From: Nannocystis pusilla
GTDB taxonomy: Bacteria > Myxococcota_A > Polyangia > Nannocystales > Nannocystaceae
Length of the DNA: 64,000 nucleotides
NCBI RefSeq assembly: GCF_020073745.1
Contig: NZ_JAIRAU010000043.1
Location: forward strand, 310,001-374,000
Reading direction: 5' to 3'
Position numbers and translations under genes: made by a program. Numbering within the stretch: the stretch's first letter is position 1; the number at the start of each line of letters is the position of its first letter. The notes under the pieces are model-generated. The model did no database searches. It saw nothing but the letters and a program-made list of their open reading frames with translations, and had not been told where the DNA came from. Shown in pieces: positions 1 through 9,233 of this stretch.

Positions 1-142
1 CACCGGCCGATGAGTGGCGCGGCGCGGCGTGGCGTCCCGCCACAGGCCCGCCGCGCGACTCCGAGCGCGCCGCGCAAGACCTGGAGATCGCGGGCGAATC
101 GCGGGCGGCGCCGGTGGAACGTCCCCCGCTAAGGGGTCGGGC

Positions 143-1153
143 ATGACGCGCTTCGCCCCGCTGTTCGCCCTCTCCGCGGCTCTCACCACCGGCTGTTTCT
201 TCACCGAAGAGGAGACGGCCTTCATCGAGGCCGACGACGTGCGCCTCGAACTGCCTGAGTCGATCGCGGCGCGCGAGGGCGGGCAGGTCCGCGGCACGCT
301 GCACATCGGGGTGCAGTACACGGCCGACCAGGTCAACCGCTGGGTGACGGTGATCGTCGAGCACTGCGCGCGCGTGATCGCCTACCTCGACGACGTGCAG
401 CCGACCTCGCGCGACGGCGACACCCGCGTCTACGGGCCCTACGACGACAACGACGGCCGCGACCTGGCCTGGCTGGTGCGCGTCGAGACGCTCGAGGACG
501 GCTCGAACTACGAGGTCTACGTCGGCAACCGCGGGGCGAAGGGCCAGGACGCGATGGACCTGCTGATGCGCGGCGACCTCCACAAGGAGGAGAGCGAGCG
601 CAGCGGCGGCTTCACGATGGACTTCGACGTGGTCGAGAAGTACCGCGAGATGAAGGGCCCCGACGCCGACATGAGCGTGATCGGCGGGGTCGTCGACGTC
701 ACCTTCAAGCGCGACGTCGAGACCGAGGAGAAGGTCATCGACCTCGACTTCAAGGCGGTCAGCTTCGAGTACCTCGGCTACCTCGACGACGACGTGCTCT
801 TCAGCGACGACAAGTACACCTACACGCGCGACGCGAAGGGCGGCGGGACCTTCGACCTGACGCTGTACGGCGAGTGGGACGACTACGGCTGGAGCGGGCC
901 GGAGCAGGAGAAGGCGAGTGTGCAGGCGGCGTGGGACGGCGACGGCAACGGCCGGGCGCGCGGCAGCATCCTCGAGGTCGAGGGCGTCGGCGACATGAAG
1001 CACGGCGACCTGTTCCTCGACGAGTGCCAGGGGACCGACGGCTTCCTCACGTGGCGAGCGCTCAACGAGCCCTATGCGCTCGAAGCGCCCGGCTACAACT
1101 TCGGCGACCCCGAGACCTGCGTCATCCCGGCGAGCGCGCTCGACGGGCTCTGA
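143..1153 (+). CDS. Putative surface lipoprotein
   Basis: A 336-residue exported protein of unknown function. It opens with a short basic stretch, a hydrophobic segment and LTTGC, which fits a slightly atypical lipoprotein signal; Cys18 would be lipidated. The mature part is acidic and rich in Asp, Tyr and Gly, without a catalytic motif that I recognise. The open frame runs further upstream, but that extension is an Arg/Ala-rich translation typical of noncoding high-GC DNA, so the ATG at 143 is preferred. A moderate purine stretch (AAGGGG, 131-136) lies 6 to 12 bases before it. The preceding 142 bases hold no gene that I can support; they may be the end of an upstream transcript. Confidence 0.75.
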   Translation: MTRFAPLFALSAALTTGCFFTEEETAFIEADDVRLELPESIAAREGGQVRGTLHIGVQYTADQVNRWVTVIVEHCARVIAYLDDVQPTSRDGDTRVYGPYDDNDGRDLAWLVRVETLEDGSNYEVYVGNRGAKGQDAMDLLMRGDLHKEESERSGGFTMDFDVVEKYREMKGPDADMSVIGGVVDVTFKRDVETEEKVIDLDFKAVSFEYLGYLDDDVLFSDDKYTYTRDAKGGGTFDLTLYGEWDDYGWSGPEQEKASVQAAWDGDGNGRARGSILEVEGVGDMKHGDLFLDECQGTDGFLTWRALNEPYALEAPGYNFGDPETCVIPASALDGL

Positions 1154-1243
1154 GCGAGGGCGCTCCCCGGCGGGCCGGAGTCGGCGAAGACGGCGAAATC
1201 TCGCCGATCTCGCGGCCCGGCCTGGTCCTTTTAAAAGGCGCAG

Positions 1244-1249
1244 TATACT
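1244..1249 (+). promoter_or_regulatory. Candidate -10 hexamer TATACT
   Basis: TATACT lies inside a 10-bp palindrome at 1241-1250, right after the 12-bp palindrome CCTTTTAAAAGG (1227-1238). The ATG of the next gene is only 12 bases downstream, so a transcript starting from this box would be leaderless or nearly so. Inference from sequence only; no clear -35 box is seen. Confidence 0.35.
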
Positions 1250-1260
1250 GCCCCACAGTC

Positions 1261-2226
1261 ATGAGTGCGGCGCGTCTGAAGAGTCTCGGCAAGCTGACTG
1301 TCCTCATCGGCCTGCCCGTCGCCTTCGTCGTCGGTCTGTTCGGGGCCGGCGTCTACGTCGGCCACGGTCACCGGGCGGCGATCCTCGGCTTCGAGCGGGA
1401 CTGGCTCGGCCTCGACGTCGCGGTCCCCGGCGAGCCGAGCAAGCCCACGTCCGAGACGACCAGGCCCGAGCCGAAGCCGGAGGCCAAGCCGGAGCCGGAG
1501 GTCAAGCCGCCGGTGACGACCCCGGAGCCGCCGCCGGAGGCCAAACCGGAGCCGCAGCCGGTCGTGGAGACACCGCCGCCGAAGCCCGAGACGCCGACCC
1601 CGGAGCCGCCCCGCGGCCCCGACGCGCTCCCGCTCGCGGTCGTCGACCCGGCACCGCTGCCCCCCGAGCTGCAGGCCAAGCTGTCCGAGCCGCTCAAGAT
1701 CCGCGTGAAGGTGGTGGTCGACGAGGAGGTGGCAGGTCGCCGCAGCGACTGGATCGACTACGTCGAGCGCCACGTCCGCTGGGCCTCCCAGGTGCTGCAG
1801 AGCCAGCTCGGCGTCGAGCTCGAGCTGCGCGGGATCGTCGCGTGGCCGACCACCTGGTCTTCGGGGCAGGTCGCATTCGCCGACCTCGCCGGGGTCGGCA
1901 ACGACGGCGCCGACCTGCTGATCGGCCTCGGCGGCCGCAACGTCCGCACGCCGCTGCAGGCCGCGGCGACCACCCCCAAACACCACGCGTCGACCGCGAT
2001 CGCGTTCGGCTCCGACCCGACGTCGCCCGCGCCGCACCTGCGCGGCCTGCTGCGCGCGGTCACCCACGCGATGGGCAGCGACCCGATCTCCGCCGACGCC
2101 AACCCGATCGCCTTCGCCGACGAGGACCGACGCATCATCCTCGAGCGCAAGCACCTGCCGTTCACGCCCGAGGCCGAAGACCCCGCCCAGCCGGCCGAGG
2201 ACGCCGCCCCCAAAGGAGACATCTGA
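1261..2226 (+). CDS. Membrane-anchored, metallopeptidase-like protein with lost zinc motif
   Basis: A 321-residue protein with one N-terminal transmembrane segment (about residues 12-36), a Pro/Glu/Lys-rich linker (about 58-130) that could span an envelope layer, and a globular C-terminal domain. That domain resembles secreted zinc-peptidase-like proteins of Myxococcota: it begins with a KIRVKVVVDEE strand, a long helix with W, then DLLIGLGG. Where an HExxH-type helix would be expected there is LLRAVTHAMG, so the zinc site looks degenerate and the protein may bind rather than cleave. The fold assignment is my inference. The downstream small membrane protein starts 1 base after the stop and is probably co-translated. 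Confidence 0.7.
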   Translation: MSAARLKSLGKLTVLIGLPVAFVVGLFGAGVYVGHGHRAAILGFERDWLGLDVAVPGEPSKPTSETTRPEPKPEAKPEPEVKPPVTTPEPPPEAKPEPQPVVETPPPKPETPTPEPPRGPDALPLAVVDPAPLPPELQAKLSEPLKIRVKVVVDEEVAGRRSDWIDYVERHVRWASQVLQSQLGVELELRGIVAWPTTWSSGQVAFADLAGVGNDGADLLIGLGGRNVRTPLQAAATTPKHHASTAIAFGSDPTSPAPHLRGLLRAVTHAMGSDPISADANPIAFADEDRRIILERKHLPFTPEAEDPAQPAEDAAPKGDI

Positions 2227-2227
2227 G

Positions 2228-2473
2228 ATGGCCGCCCCCGCCCGCGTCGCCAACAACAGCCCCAAGCGCCAGGAACCCCCCAGCAAGGAGGTCGCCAAGC
2301 GCGAGGAAGACGAGGCTCCGCCGTCGCGCCTGGCGTGGTTCATCGGCTGGGTCGGCGTGCCCGGCCTGGTGTTCGGCGGGATCTTCGGCGGGGGCGTGCT
2401 GATCGGCGCCCACTACCCCGACGGCTGGATCGCCTGGGCCGTCACCGGCGTGGTCGGTCTGTTCGCCGGCTGA
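2228..2473 (+). CDS. Small membrane protein, two predicted helices
   Basis: An 81-residue hypothetical protein. A charged N-terminal third (KRQEPPSKEVAKREEDE) is followed by two hydrophobic stretches rich in Gly and Val (about residues 37-61 and 66-80). The upstream AAAGGAG ribosome-binding site sits in the last codons of the preceding gene, only one base separates the two reading frames, and coupling is likely. No family recognised. It ends just before a cluster of CATG-phased palindromes that separates it from the convergent glpD. Confidence 0.7.
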   Translation: MAAPARVANNSPKRQEPPSKEVAKREEDEAPPSRLAWFIGWVGVPGLVFGGIFGGGVLIGAHYPDGWIAWAVTGVVGLFAG

Positions 2474-2501
2474 CGCGCCCGCAGCCCCCTGCGACGCGTC
2501 G

Positions 2502-2587
2502 ATGACATGTCGCAAGGGACATGTCACCGGCGCCCTCGATGACGTGTCGCAAGGGACATGTCATCTGGCGCGAGGGACAGGTCAGCA
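2502..2587. repeat. CATG-phased palindromes between convergent genes
   Basis: Three adjoining pairs of tetramers at exact 14-bp spacing: CATG at 2506 and 2520, CGTG/CATG at 2543 and 2557, TCTG/CAGG at 2564 and 2578. Each pair can form a short hairpin of the type GACATGTC-n6-GACATGTC. The stop codon of glpD (minus strand, 2584-2582) lies directly after the last tetramer. A bidirectional transcript-end function is possible but there is no T-run. Confidence 0.8.
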
Positions 2588-4282
2588 CGGAGCGAGGACG
2601 CGGCCGGTCTCGACCCGCATCGCCTCGCGGTAGCGCTGCAGCTCGGCCTCGATGTCCGCCGCGCCGCCGCCCCAGGCGGTGACGAGGCGGGTGGCGACCT
2701 CGCGGGCGACGCGGGCGCCGAGGTCGGCGTCGGTCAGGGCGAGGGGGATCCGGCGTCGCAGCACGTCCTCGAGGTGGACGGCGCCCTCGTGGCTGATGGC
2801 GTGGTCGACCTCGGCCCAGCAGTAGGGCAGGTCCTCGACGATGCGGGCGCCGAGCCGGGGATCGGCCTCGATCCGGGCGTGCAGGTCGCGGGCGAGCGGA
2901 CCGTGCCGCTGGGCGAGATCGCCCAGGAGCGGGTTCTGCAGCTCGAGCGGCGAGAGCGGCTCGCCGGCCACGAGCGGATGGCGGTGCGTCTGGCATCGGC
3001 CGACTCCGGCCGGCAGTCGGCCGCGTTGCCGCAAGCGGCGGATCACCCGATCGACGGTCTCCTCGGCCATGCTGCGGTAGGTGGTGAGCTTGCCGCCGAC
3101 CACGGCGATGACGCCCTCGGCGGTCTCGACGATCCGGTGCGAGCGGGAGATCTCCGCCGTCGGGTCGCCGGGATCGGCATGCTCGTCGCGTACCAGCGGC
3201 CGCACGCCGGACCAGGCGCTGACGATGCGCTCGCGGCCGAGGACCGCGCCCGGCAAGACCTTGCCGATCAAGGCGAACAGCTCGTCGGTGTCGCTCGCGG
3301 TGACGCCGGACGCGGCCGGGTCGCCCTCGTAGGCGGTGTCGGTGGTGCCGAGGTAGGTCCGCGCGCCCCAGGGGACGACGAACAAGATCCGGCGCTCCTT
3401 CTGCGCCTGGACGACGAGGGGCTGGCGGATCGGGACGTCGGCGGCCCGCAGCACGAGGTGGATCCCGCGCGAGAGGGCGAGCAGGTGGGCGCCGGCGACG
3501 CCGAGGAGGCGCTCGGAGGTCCACGGCCCGGCGGCGACGACGACGGCGCGCGCGCGCACGCGGAGGCCGCCGTCGAGCTCGACGAGCTGGTCGTCGTCGG
3601 CGCGGCGGATGGCGACCACGGGCGCGTAAGTGAGGACCTGCGCGCCGTGGCGGCGCGCGTCCTGGAGCGTGGCGAGGGTGAGGCGGGCGTCGTCGGTGAC
3701 CGCGTCCTCGTAGGTGACCGCGCCGCGCAGGCCCTCCTCGCGGAGCAGCGGCTCGAGCGCGCGAGCGGCGGCGGGGCGGAGCACGCGGTGGCCGTGGCTG
3801 CGGTAGAGGCTGAGGGCGTCGTAGAGCGACAGACCGATCCGCAGTTTCCACAGCGGCAGGCGGTCGCCGCGGTAGGCCGGGAACAGGAAGCGCGCCGGCT
3901 GAACGATGTGCCCGGCGATCTTGTAGAGCAGCCGGCGCTCGCGCAGGGCCTCGTAGACGAGCCCGAGCTCGCCCTGCTCGAGGTAGCGGACGCCGCCGTG
4001 GATCAGTCGGCTCGAGCGCGAGGAGGTCCCGAAGGCCAGGTCGCGCGCGTCGAGGACGAGGACCCGCAGGCCGCGGAGGGCGGCGTCTCGGGCGACGCCG
4101 GCGCCGGCGATCCCGGCCCCCACGACGATCAAATCCCAGGCGGCCTCGGTGCGGCCGCGCTCATCGGCGTCGGCCTGCCGCAATCGGTCTCGCAGCGAGC
4201 GGATCTCGACGGGCCCCCACGGAGGCGGCGACTCTTGTACTGGCAGGACATCGGCGCGATGGTTGCGCCGCACGGCGGGCAT
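2582..4282 (-). CDS. glpD: Glycerol-3-phosphate dehydrogenase (FAD-dependent, aerobic type)
   Basis: Oxidises sn-glycerol 3-phosphate to dihydroxyacetone phosphate and passes electrons to the quinone pool at the inner membrane. The 566-residue product has an N-terminal FAD-binding Rossmann motif VVGAGIAGAG (about residues 48-57), the family signature SSRLIHGGVRYLEQ, and the C-terminal helical domain found in GlpD (YCWAEVDHAI and beyond). Length is normal to slightly long. ATG 4282 is the only Met before the FAD motif; the ribosome-binding site is poor, so a start a little further in is possible. It is divergent from the FHA gene with 45 bp between. Its stop codon abuts a CATG-phased repeat. 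Confidence 0.92.
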   Translation of the reverse strand: MPAVRRNHRADVLPVQESPPPWGPVEIRSLRDRLRQADADERGRTEAAWDLIVVGAGIAGAGVARDAALRGLRVLVLDARDLAFGTSSRSSRLIHGGVRYLEQGELGLVYEALRERRLLYKIAGHIVQPARFLFPAYRGDRLPLWKLRIGLSLYDALSLYRSHGHRVLRPAAARALEPLLREEGLRGAVTYEDAVTDDARLTLATLQDARRHGAQVLTYAPVVAIRRADDDQLVELDGGLRVRARAVVVAAGPWTSERLLGVAGAHLLALSRGIHLVLRAADVPIRQPLVVQAQKERRILFVVPWGARTYLGTTDTAYEGDPAASGVTASDTDELFALIGKVLPGAVLGRERIVSAWSGVRPLVRDEHADPGDPTAEISRSHRIVETAEGVIAVVGGKLTTYRSMAEETVDRVIRRLRQRGRLPAGVGRCQTHRHPLVAGEPLSPLELQNPLLGDLAQRHGPLARDLHARIEADPRLGARIVEDLPYCWAEVDHAISHEGAVHLEDVLRRRIPLALTDADLGARVAREVATRLVTAWGGGAADIEAELQRYREAMRVETGRVLAPC

Positions 4283-4327
4283 TTGTGACACTCTGCCCAA
4301 GCCTACCGCGACCCCCCGGAGACCTCG

Positions 4328-5878
4328 ATGGCCTCGTACACGCTCCACATCCAGTACGTCGACCGCCCTGCGGAGACCCGGACCGTCACCCAGCCCAAGC
4401 TCCTCATCGGTCGGGACGCCGGTGACATCATCCTCCACGACAGCCAGGTCTCGGGCCGCCACGCCGAGATCCTCTGGGACGGCTCGACCCTCAAGTTCTC
4501 CGATCTCGGGTCGACCAACGGCAGCTTCCTGCTCCAGGGCCAGCGCGTCGCCAACCTCGAGCTGACCCCCGGCATCGCCCTCCGCCTCGGGAACTCGCTC
4601 ATCACCGTGCAGAACATCGAGGGCGTCGCCTCCAGCGCGGGCAAGGGTCGCACCGTGATCGCCGCGCCGGGCATGGTCCCGGGCTTCCCGGCGCCGATGA
4701 AGCCGGCCGTGGCGCGCCCCCCCGGGCCGGTGATGCCCGCCCCGCCCGCGCCCGCAGGGGCGCCGCCGCCCGGCGGTGGGTTCGCCTTCGCGCCGACGGC
4801 GCAGCACCAGGGCCCGCTGCTCCGTCCGGCGCCCGGCGGCGCGCCTGGTCCGGCTCCGGGCGGGTTCGCAGCCGCGCCGCCGCAGCCGATGCCGGCGCCG
4901 ATGACCCCGCCGATGGGCGCACCGGCGCCCGCGCCGTTCCCCGCGCCCGCGCCCGCACCGTTCCCTGCGCCGACGCCGCCGGGGCCCGGGGTGTTCGGCG
5001 CCGCGCCGACGCCGCAGTCGGCGATCGCCACGCCGCCGCCGCAAGCCGCGCCGACGCCGCCGCAGCCGATGGCCGCCGCGCCGATGCCGTCGGGCCCGCC
5101 GGTGCTGGTGCCCGAGGCCGCGGTCTCCGAGGTGCCGCCTGCCGGCGAGGCCGCGGCTCCGGCCGCCAGTCCGGCGGGCAACGACCTGGTCTCGCAGGTG
5201 AAGTTCATCCTCGGCGAGAGCTGGAAGGTGCTGCAGCCGGTCGCGGCGCCCGCGGTCGCGACCGTCGGCGCGGTGCTCATCCCGATCGGCCTGCTCGCGC
5301 AGCTCGGCCTGTTGATCCTCCCGCTGAGCCTCGCCGGTCTGCTGGCGGGCTTGCTGTCGCTCGTGCAGCTGGCGGCGATGGTGATCCTGTTCCCGTCGGT
5401 CGGGCGCTTCGTGCTCGCCAGCTACCTCGGCCAGCCGATCACGATCCAGGCGGCCGTGCAGCAGTCGATCCAGAAGGTCGCCGACGTCGCGGTCAACTGC
5501 TTCGTGCCCGGCATCGTGTTCGGGGTGTTCGCCGCGCCGATCTACTTCGTCGAGGACAAGAAGATCGGCGCGGTGATCGGCCGCAACTTCAACCTGCTCG
5601 GCAAGGAGCTGGTGCCGATCCTCGCCTCGGTGTTCGGTGGCGGCCTGGCCGTCGGCATCGCCATGACGATCCTCGGGATCATCCTCGGCTTCTTGCCGTT
5701 CGGCGGGCTCCTCAACAGCATTCTCGTCAACGGCGTGATGGCGTTCATGATCGCCTTCGGCGCGGCGCTCAGCGTGTTCCTGTACTTCTGGGTCCGGCGC
5801 AAGCACGAGGGCGGCGATCCCGAGAGCGAGGCGCGCGCGCGCCTCGGCGGGGAAGTGGCCGCGCTCCCGAGCGCGTGA
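4328..5878 (+). CDS. FHA-domain protein with proline-rich linker and multi-pass membrane domain
   Basis: 516 residues in three parts. Residues about 5-98 form a forkhead-associated domain: LIGRDAGDIILHDSQVSGRH followed by DLGSTNG, the phosphothreonine-binding core. Residues about 110-285 are a Pro/Ala/Gly-rich disordered linker. The remainder has five or six hydrophobic helices resembling Yip1/DUF-type membrane domains, ending in a charged tail. It probably reads Ser/Thr-kinase signalling at the cytoplasmic face of the membrane; the window encodes one such kinase far away (29.5 kb). GGAG (4318-4321) supports the ATG at 4328. Partners are unknown. Confidence 0.85.
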   Translation: MASYTLHIQYVDRPAETRTVTQPKLLIGRDAGDIILHDSQVSGRHAEILWDGSTLKFSDLGSTNGSFLLQGQRVANLELTPGIALRLGNSLITVQNIEGVASSAGKGRTVIAAPGMVPGFPAPMKPAVARPPGPVMPAPPAPAGAPPPGGGFAFAPTAQHQGPLLRPAPGGAPGPAPGGFAAAPPQPMPAPMTPPMGAPAPAPFPAPAPAPFPAPTPPGPGVFGAAPTPQSAIATPPPQAAPTPPQPMAAAPMPSGPPVLVPEAAVSEVPPAGEAAAPAASPAGNDLVSQVKFILGESWKVLQPVAAPAVATVGAVLIPIGLLAQLGLLILPLSLAGLLAGLLSLVQLAAMVILFPSVGRFVLASYLGQPITIQAAVQQSIQKVADVAVNCFVPGIVFGVFAAPIYFVEDKKIGAVIGRNFNLLGKELVPILASVFGGGLAVGIAMTILGIILGFLPFGGLLNSILVNGVMAFMIAFGAALSVFLYFWVRRKHEGGDPESEARARLGGEVAALPSA

Positions 5879-5914
5879 GTCGACGCGCCGTCGCACGACG
5901 GCGCGCGCTGCAGC

Positions 5915-5940
5915 GGCACCTGGCCTTTTCGCCAGGTGCC
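5915..5940. terminator. Perfect 10-bp hairpin after the FHA gene
   Basis: GGCACCTGGC and GCCAGGTGCC pair perfectly around the 6-base loop CTTTTC. It lies 37 bp after the FHA stop and 136 bp before the next gene, where a transcript end is expected, although no T-run follows. The tetramers CCTG and CAGG inside the stem are exactly 14 bp apart, so this is also a compensated member of the CATG-phased repeat family. Confidence 0.6.
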
Positions 5941-6075
5941 GAGTTCGTTTCACGGTCCCCACACACGGGCATGCGCCACGTCACGCAGGGCGCTCGCGCC
6001 CGCTGCGCTGCGACGTAGCGCTCATCTGGCGTCGGTTTACCCCAGCGCTGAAGTCGCCTAGGCTTTGCCACGCGC

Positions 6076-8370
6076 ATGGACCTGCCGACGCCCAGCAAGA
6101 CCCTCCGCTTCGATCTCCGCGACCTCGCGCGGTTCCCGAGCCTCACCCCGGATCTGCTGCGGCTGGCCTATCAGGAGATGCTGATCGCCCGCTGCCACGT
6201 CGAGCGGGTGGTCCAGGAGTGCGCCAAGGGAACCATCAAGTTCGCCATCTGGGGCTCGGGCGAGGAGCTGCACGGGGCGGCCGAGGCGCTGGCGTTCTCC
6301 GAGGTGGTCAACCCCGACGCGTTCGGCATCTGCGCCCACTACCGCTCGGCCGGCCTGCTGGCGATGTGGTCGCGGCTGCGCGGCTACCAGGACTTCCACC
6401 TCGACCACATGCGCCAGCAGCTGTGCAAGGTCACCGACCCGTGGACGGGCGGGCGGCTGATGACGGCGCACTTCAACGACCTGCGCTTCAACACCTTGCC
6501 GGTGCAGAGCGCGCTCGGCATGCAGTTCGGCAAGGCGGTCGGCTACGCCCAGGGCCTGCGGCGCCAGGGCCACCAGGACGGCCTCGTGGTCGCCGTGGTC
6601 GGCGACGGCACCACCGCCGAGAGCGACATGCACGAGGGCATGACCGGCGCGTCGATCCTGCGCCTGCCGGTGCTGCTGACCGTCACCGACAACAACGTCG
6701 CCATCAGCGTGCGCCCCGAGGACGGCCGTGGGATCCGCAGCTTCGAGCACTACGCGGCCGCGTTCGGCTTCGCCTACTTCGAGTGCGACGGCAACGACTT
6801 CCTCGGCGTCTACGAGACGGCCCGGGCGGCCGCGCGCTACTGCCAGGAGCAGCAGGCGCCGGCGCTGATGTGGGTCAAGAACCTGTCGCGCCTCAACAAC
6901 CACAGCTCGGCGGCCGACTTCACGTTCGAGTTCGACAGCTACGACCCGCTGATCGACTTCGGCGAGGCGCTGGTGCAGGCCGGGATCGCGATGCCGCACG
7001 AGATCTTGCGCCGCAACGCGATCACCGAGGGCAAGGACTACTTCCGCCGCCACGACTGGGGCACCCTGGCCAAGGCCGCCGACGACTACGTCCTCGAGAC
7101 CATGTCGATCTGCGCGACCGAGCCGGAGCCGAGCTACGAGTCTGTCCTTTCGGACATCCGCGCGCCGTTCCCGGCGGTGGAGGAGGCGCCGCCGGAGAAC
7201 CGCCCGACCGCGATCTCGATCAACGGGGCGATCCGCTCGGCGCTGCAGGCGATCCTCAAGGCCAACCCGATGACGTGGGTGTACGGCCAGGACGTCGCCA
7301 AGAAGGGCGGCGTGATGGTGGCGACCAAGGGCCTGTGGGAGCGCTTCCCCGAGCAGGTCCGCGACGCGCCGATCAACGAGCCGCTGATCCTCGGCACCGC
7401 GTTCGGGTTCGCGCTGCACAAGGGCGCGACGGCGATCCCGGAGATCCAGTTCTCCGACTACTCGCTCAACACGCTGCACTGGCTGGTGCTGCTCGGCAAC
7501 CAGCGCTGGCAGTCGGCGGGCACGGTCGACGTCAACGTGGTCCTGCGCCTGCCGGTCGAGCCGCTGCACGGCGGGTCGGTCTACCACTCGATGTGCATGG
7601 AGGGCTTCTACGCCTCGATCCCGGGCATCACGATCGTCGCGCCGACGACCTCGCGCGACATGTACGGCCTGCTCCGCAGCGCCGCCGAGTACCCGGGTCC
7701 GGTGCTGGTGTTCGAGTCGAAGGGGCTCTACCGCATGACGCTCGGCGACGCGTTCCCCGGCGAGCCGACCGACCCCAAGGAGATCGCGGCGCTCAAGCGC
7801 AGCATCGGCTTCGGCGGCCACATCCCTGACCTGCCCGACGACTTCCGCGTGCCGCTCGGCAAGGCCGCGCTGCGCCGCCCCGGCAAGGACATCACGGTCG
7901 TCACCTGGGGCCGCTGCACCCTGTTCTGCGGCGAGGCGGTGCAGAAGCTCGCGGGCGAGGGCGTCGACGTCGAGCTCATCGACCTGCGCACGATCGTGCC
8001 CTACGACCTCGAGGCCATCCTCGCCAGCGTGCGCAAGACCGGCCGCCTGCTGGTCGTCCACGAGGACCGCGTGTTCGCCAGCCTCGGCCGTGAGATCCAG
8101 GGGGCCGTGCAGGAGGCGCTGGCCGGCGAGCACGTGATCACCCGCGTGCTCGGCCAGGACCCCAGCCCGGGCATCCCGTCGCCGATCGAGCTCGAGGAGC
8201 AGATCGTGGTCAGCCCCGAGAAGGTCCACGCGGCTGTCCTCGAGGTCATGTCGGTGAAGAAGGCGGCCGCCGCGGCCCCGCCGGCCCCGGTCCGGCCCGC
8301 GCGCGGCGGCGCCGAAGTGTTCGCGCGCCCGCAGATCTTGTGGACGCCGAGCCGTAACTCGGTCACCTGA
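6076..8370 (+). CDS. Fused alpha/beta 2-oxoacid dehydrogenase E1 (branched-chain or pyruvate type)
   Basis: 764 residues combining both E1 subunits in one chain. The alpha half (about 30-330) has the thiamine-diphosphate signature GDGTTAESDMHEG...TDNN, and the beta half (about 375-720) has the transketolase-like pyrimidine domain (NEPLILGTAFGFAL, PEIQFSDY) and C-terminal domain (VVTWGRCT, HEDRVFASLG). It would decarboxylate a 2-oxoacid and acylate the lipoyl group of a separate E2; branched-chain substrates are most likely by resemblance but not provable here. No E2 or E3 is adjacent. A short Ala/Pro tail ends the protein. Its stop overlaps the start of the next gene by one base (TGATG), so the two are coupled. 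Confidence 0.9.
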   Translation: MDLPTPSKTLRFDLRDLARFPSLTPDLLRLAYQEMLIARCHVERVVQECAKGTIKFAIWGSGEELHGAAEALAFSEVVNPDAFGICAHYRSAGLLAMWSRLRGYQDFHLDHMRQQLCKVTDPWTGGRLMTAHFNDLRFNTLPVQSALGMQFGKAVGYAQGLRRQGHQDGLVVAVVGDGTTAESDMHEGMTGASILRLPVLLTVTDNNVAISVRPEDGRGIRSFEHYAAAFGFAYFECDGNDFLGVYETARAAARYCQEQQAPALMWVKNLSRLNNHSSAADFTFEFDSYDPLIDFGEALVQAGIAMPHEILRRNAITEGKDYFRRHDWGTLAKAADDYVLETMSICATEPEPSYESVLSDIRAPFPAVEEAPPENRPTAISINGAIRSALQAILKANPMTWVYGQDVAKKGGVMVATKGLWERFPEQVRDAPINEPLILGTAFGFALHKGATAIPEIQFSDYSLNTLHWLVLLGNQRWQSAGTVDVNVVLRLPVEPLHGGSVYHSMCMEGFYASIPGITIVAPTTSRDMYGLLRSAAEYPGPVLVFESKGLYRMTLGDAFPGEPTDPKEIAALKRSIGFGGHIPDLPDDFRVPLGKAALRRPGKDITVVTWGRCTLFCGEAVQKLAGEGVDVELIDLRTIVPYDLEAILASVRKTGRLLVVHEDRVFASLGREIQGAVQEALAGEHVITRVLGQDPSPGIPSPIELEEQIVVSPEKVHAAVLEVMSVKKAAAAAPPAPVRPARGGAEVFARPQILWTPSRNSVT

Positions 8371-9224
8371 TGCACGACCTCGCGGCCCTCGACGAGCTCA
8401 AGGTCGGCGGTCTCACCCTGCGGGGCATCACCCGCGGCGGCATCGAGACCTGTCTCATGGTCCCTGAACTCGGGGTCATGTTCGACGTCGGCATGTGCCC
8501 GCCCGGCGCGCTCAAGTACGACAATGTCCTGGTGTCGCACGGCCACGCCGACCACCTCGGCGGGGTCGCGTACCTGGTGTCGCAGCGCAACCTGATGCGC
8601 GCGCCGCCGCCGGCGATCCACCTGCCGCAGGAGGTCCACGAGCCGCTGACGCGGATCCTCCGCGCGTGGGCCGAGATCGAGGGCTTCGACCTCAAGTGGC
8701 AGCTGCACGGGCACGCGCCCGGCGATCGCTTCTCGCTCGGCGGCGGGCTCGCGCGCGGGTGCGCGGCGACCTGCCTGCGGACCACGCACCGGGTGCCGTC
8801 GCTGGCGTGGGTGGTCGAGCGCACCACCAGCCGCCTGAAGCCGGAGTACGTCGGCCTGCCGGGGCCGGAGATCGCCGAGCTGCGGCGGAGCGGCGCCGAC
8901 GTGCTCGACGCCCACACCGAGCCGCTGCTGTGCGTCACCGGCGACACGCAGATCGAGTTCTTCCACCAGCACGAGCTGGCGCGCCGCTGCCGGGTGCTGG
9001 TCCACGAGGTCACCAGCTGGACCGACGAGCGCGACGTCGAACAGACCCGCCGGTGGGGCCACACCCACCTCGACGAGCTGGTCGCCGCGTCGGAGCAGTT
9101 CACCGGCGAGGCGCTGGTGCTGGTCCACCGCAGCATGCGGCACAGCCGGGCCGAGGCCGAGCGGCTGGCGCGCGAGCGCTTCCCCGCCGGGGTGCGCGAT
9201 CGCGTGGTCGTGTTCGGCCACTGA
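8370..9224 (+). CDS. Metallo-beta-lactamase-fold hydrolase, RNase Z-like
   Basis: 284 residues. SHGHADHLGG (about residues 56-65) is the HxHxDH zinc motif, with later ligands likely in CVTGDTQ and VHRSMRH. The overall arrangement resembles RNase Z/ElaC-type MBL proteins and small-molecule hydrolases rather than beta-lactamases. It is translationally coupled to the E1 gene (one-base overlap), which suggests a metabolic rather than tRNA-processing role, but the substrate cannot be told from sequence. Cytoplasmic; no signal peptide. Confidence 0.82.
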   Translation: MHDLAALDELKVGGLTLRGITRGGIETCLMVPELGVMFDVGMCPPGALKYDNVLVSHGHADHLGGVAYLVSQRNLMRAPPPAIHLPQEVHEPLTRILRAWAEIEGFDLKWQLHGHAPGDRFSLGGGLARGCAATCLRTTHRVPSLAWVVERTTSRLKPEYVGLPGPEIAELRRSGADVLDAHTEPLLCVTGDTQIEFFHQHELARRCRVLVHEVTSWTDERDVEQTRRWGHTHLDELVAASEQFTGEALVLVHRSMRHSRAEAERLARERFPAGVRDRVVVFGH

Positions 9225-9233
9225 CGCTCAGGA

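Noticed and set aside
1..142. N-terminal extension of the first lipoprotein gene to base 14
   Set aside because: The extension is Arg-rich and would bury the lipoprotein signal inside the protein.
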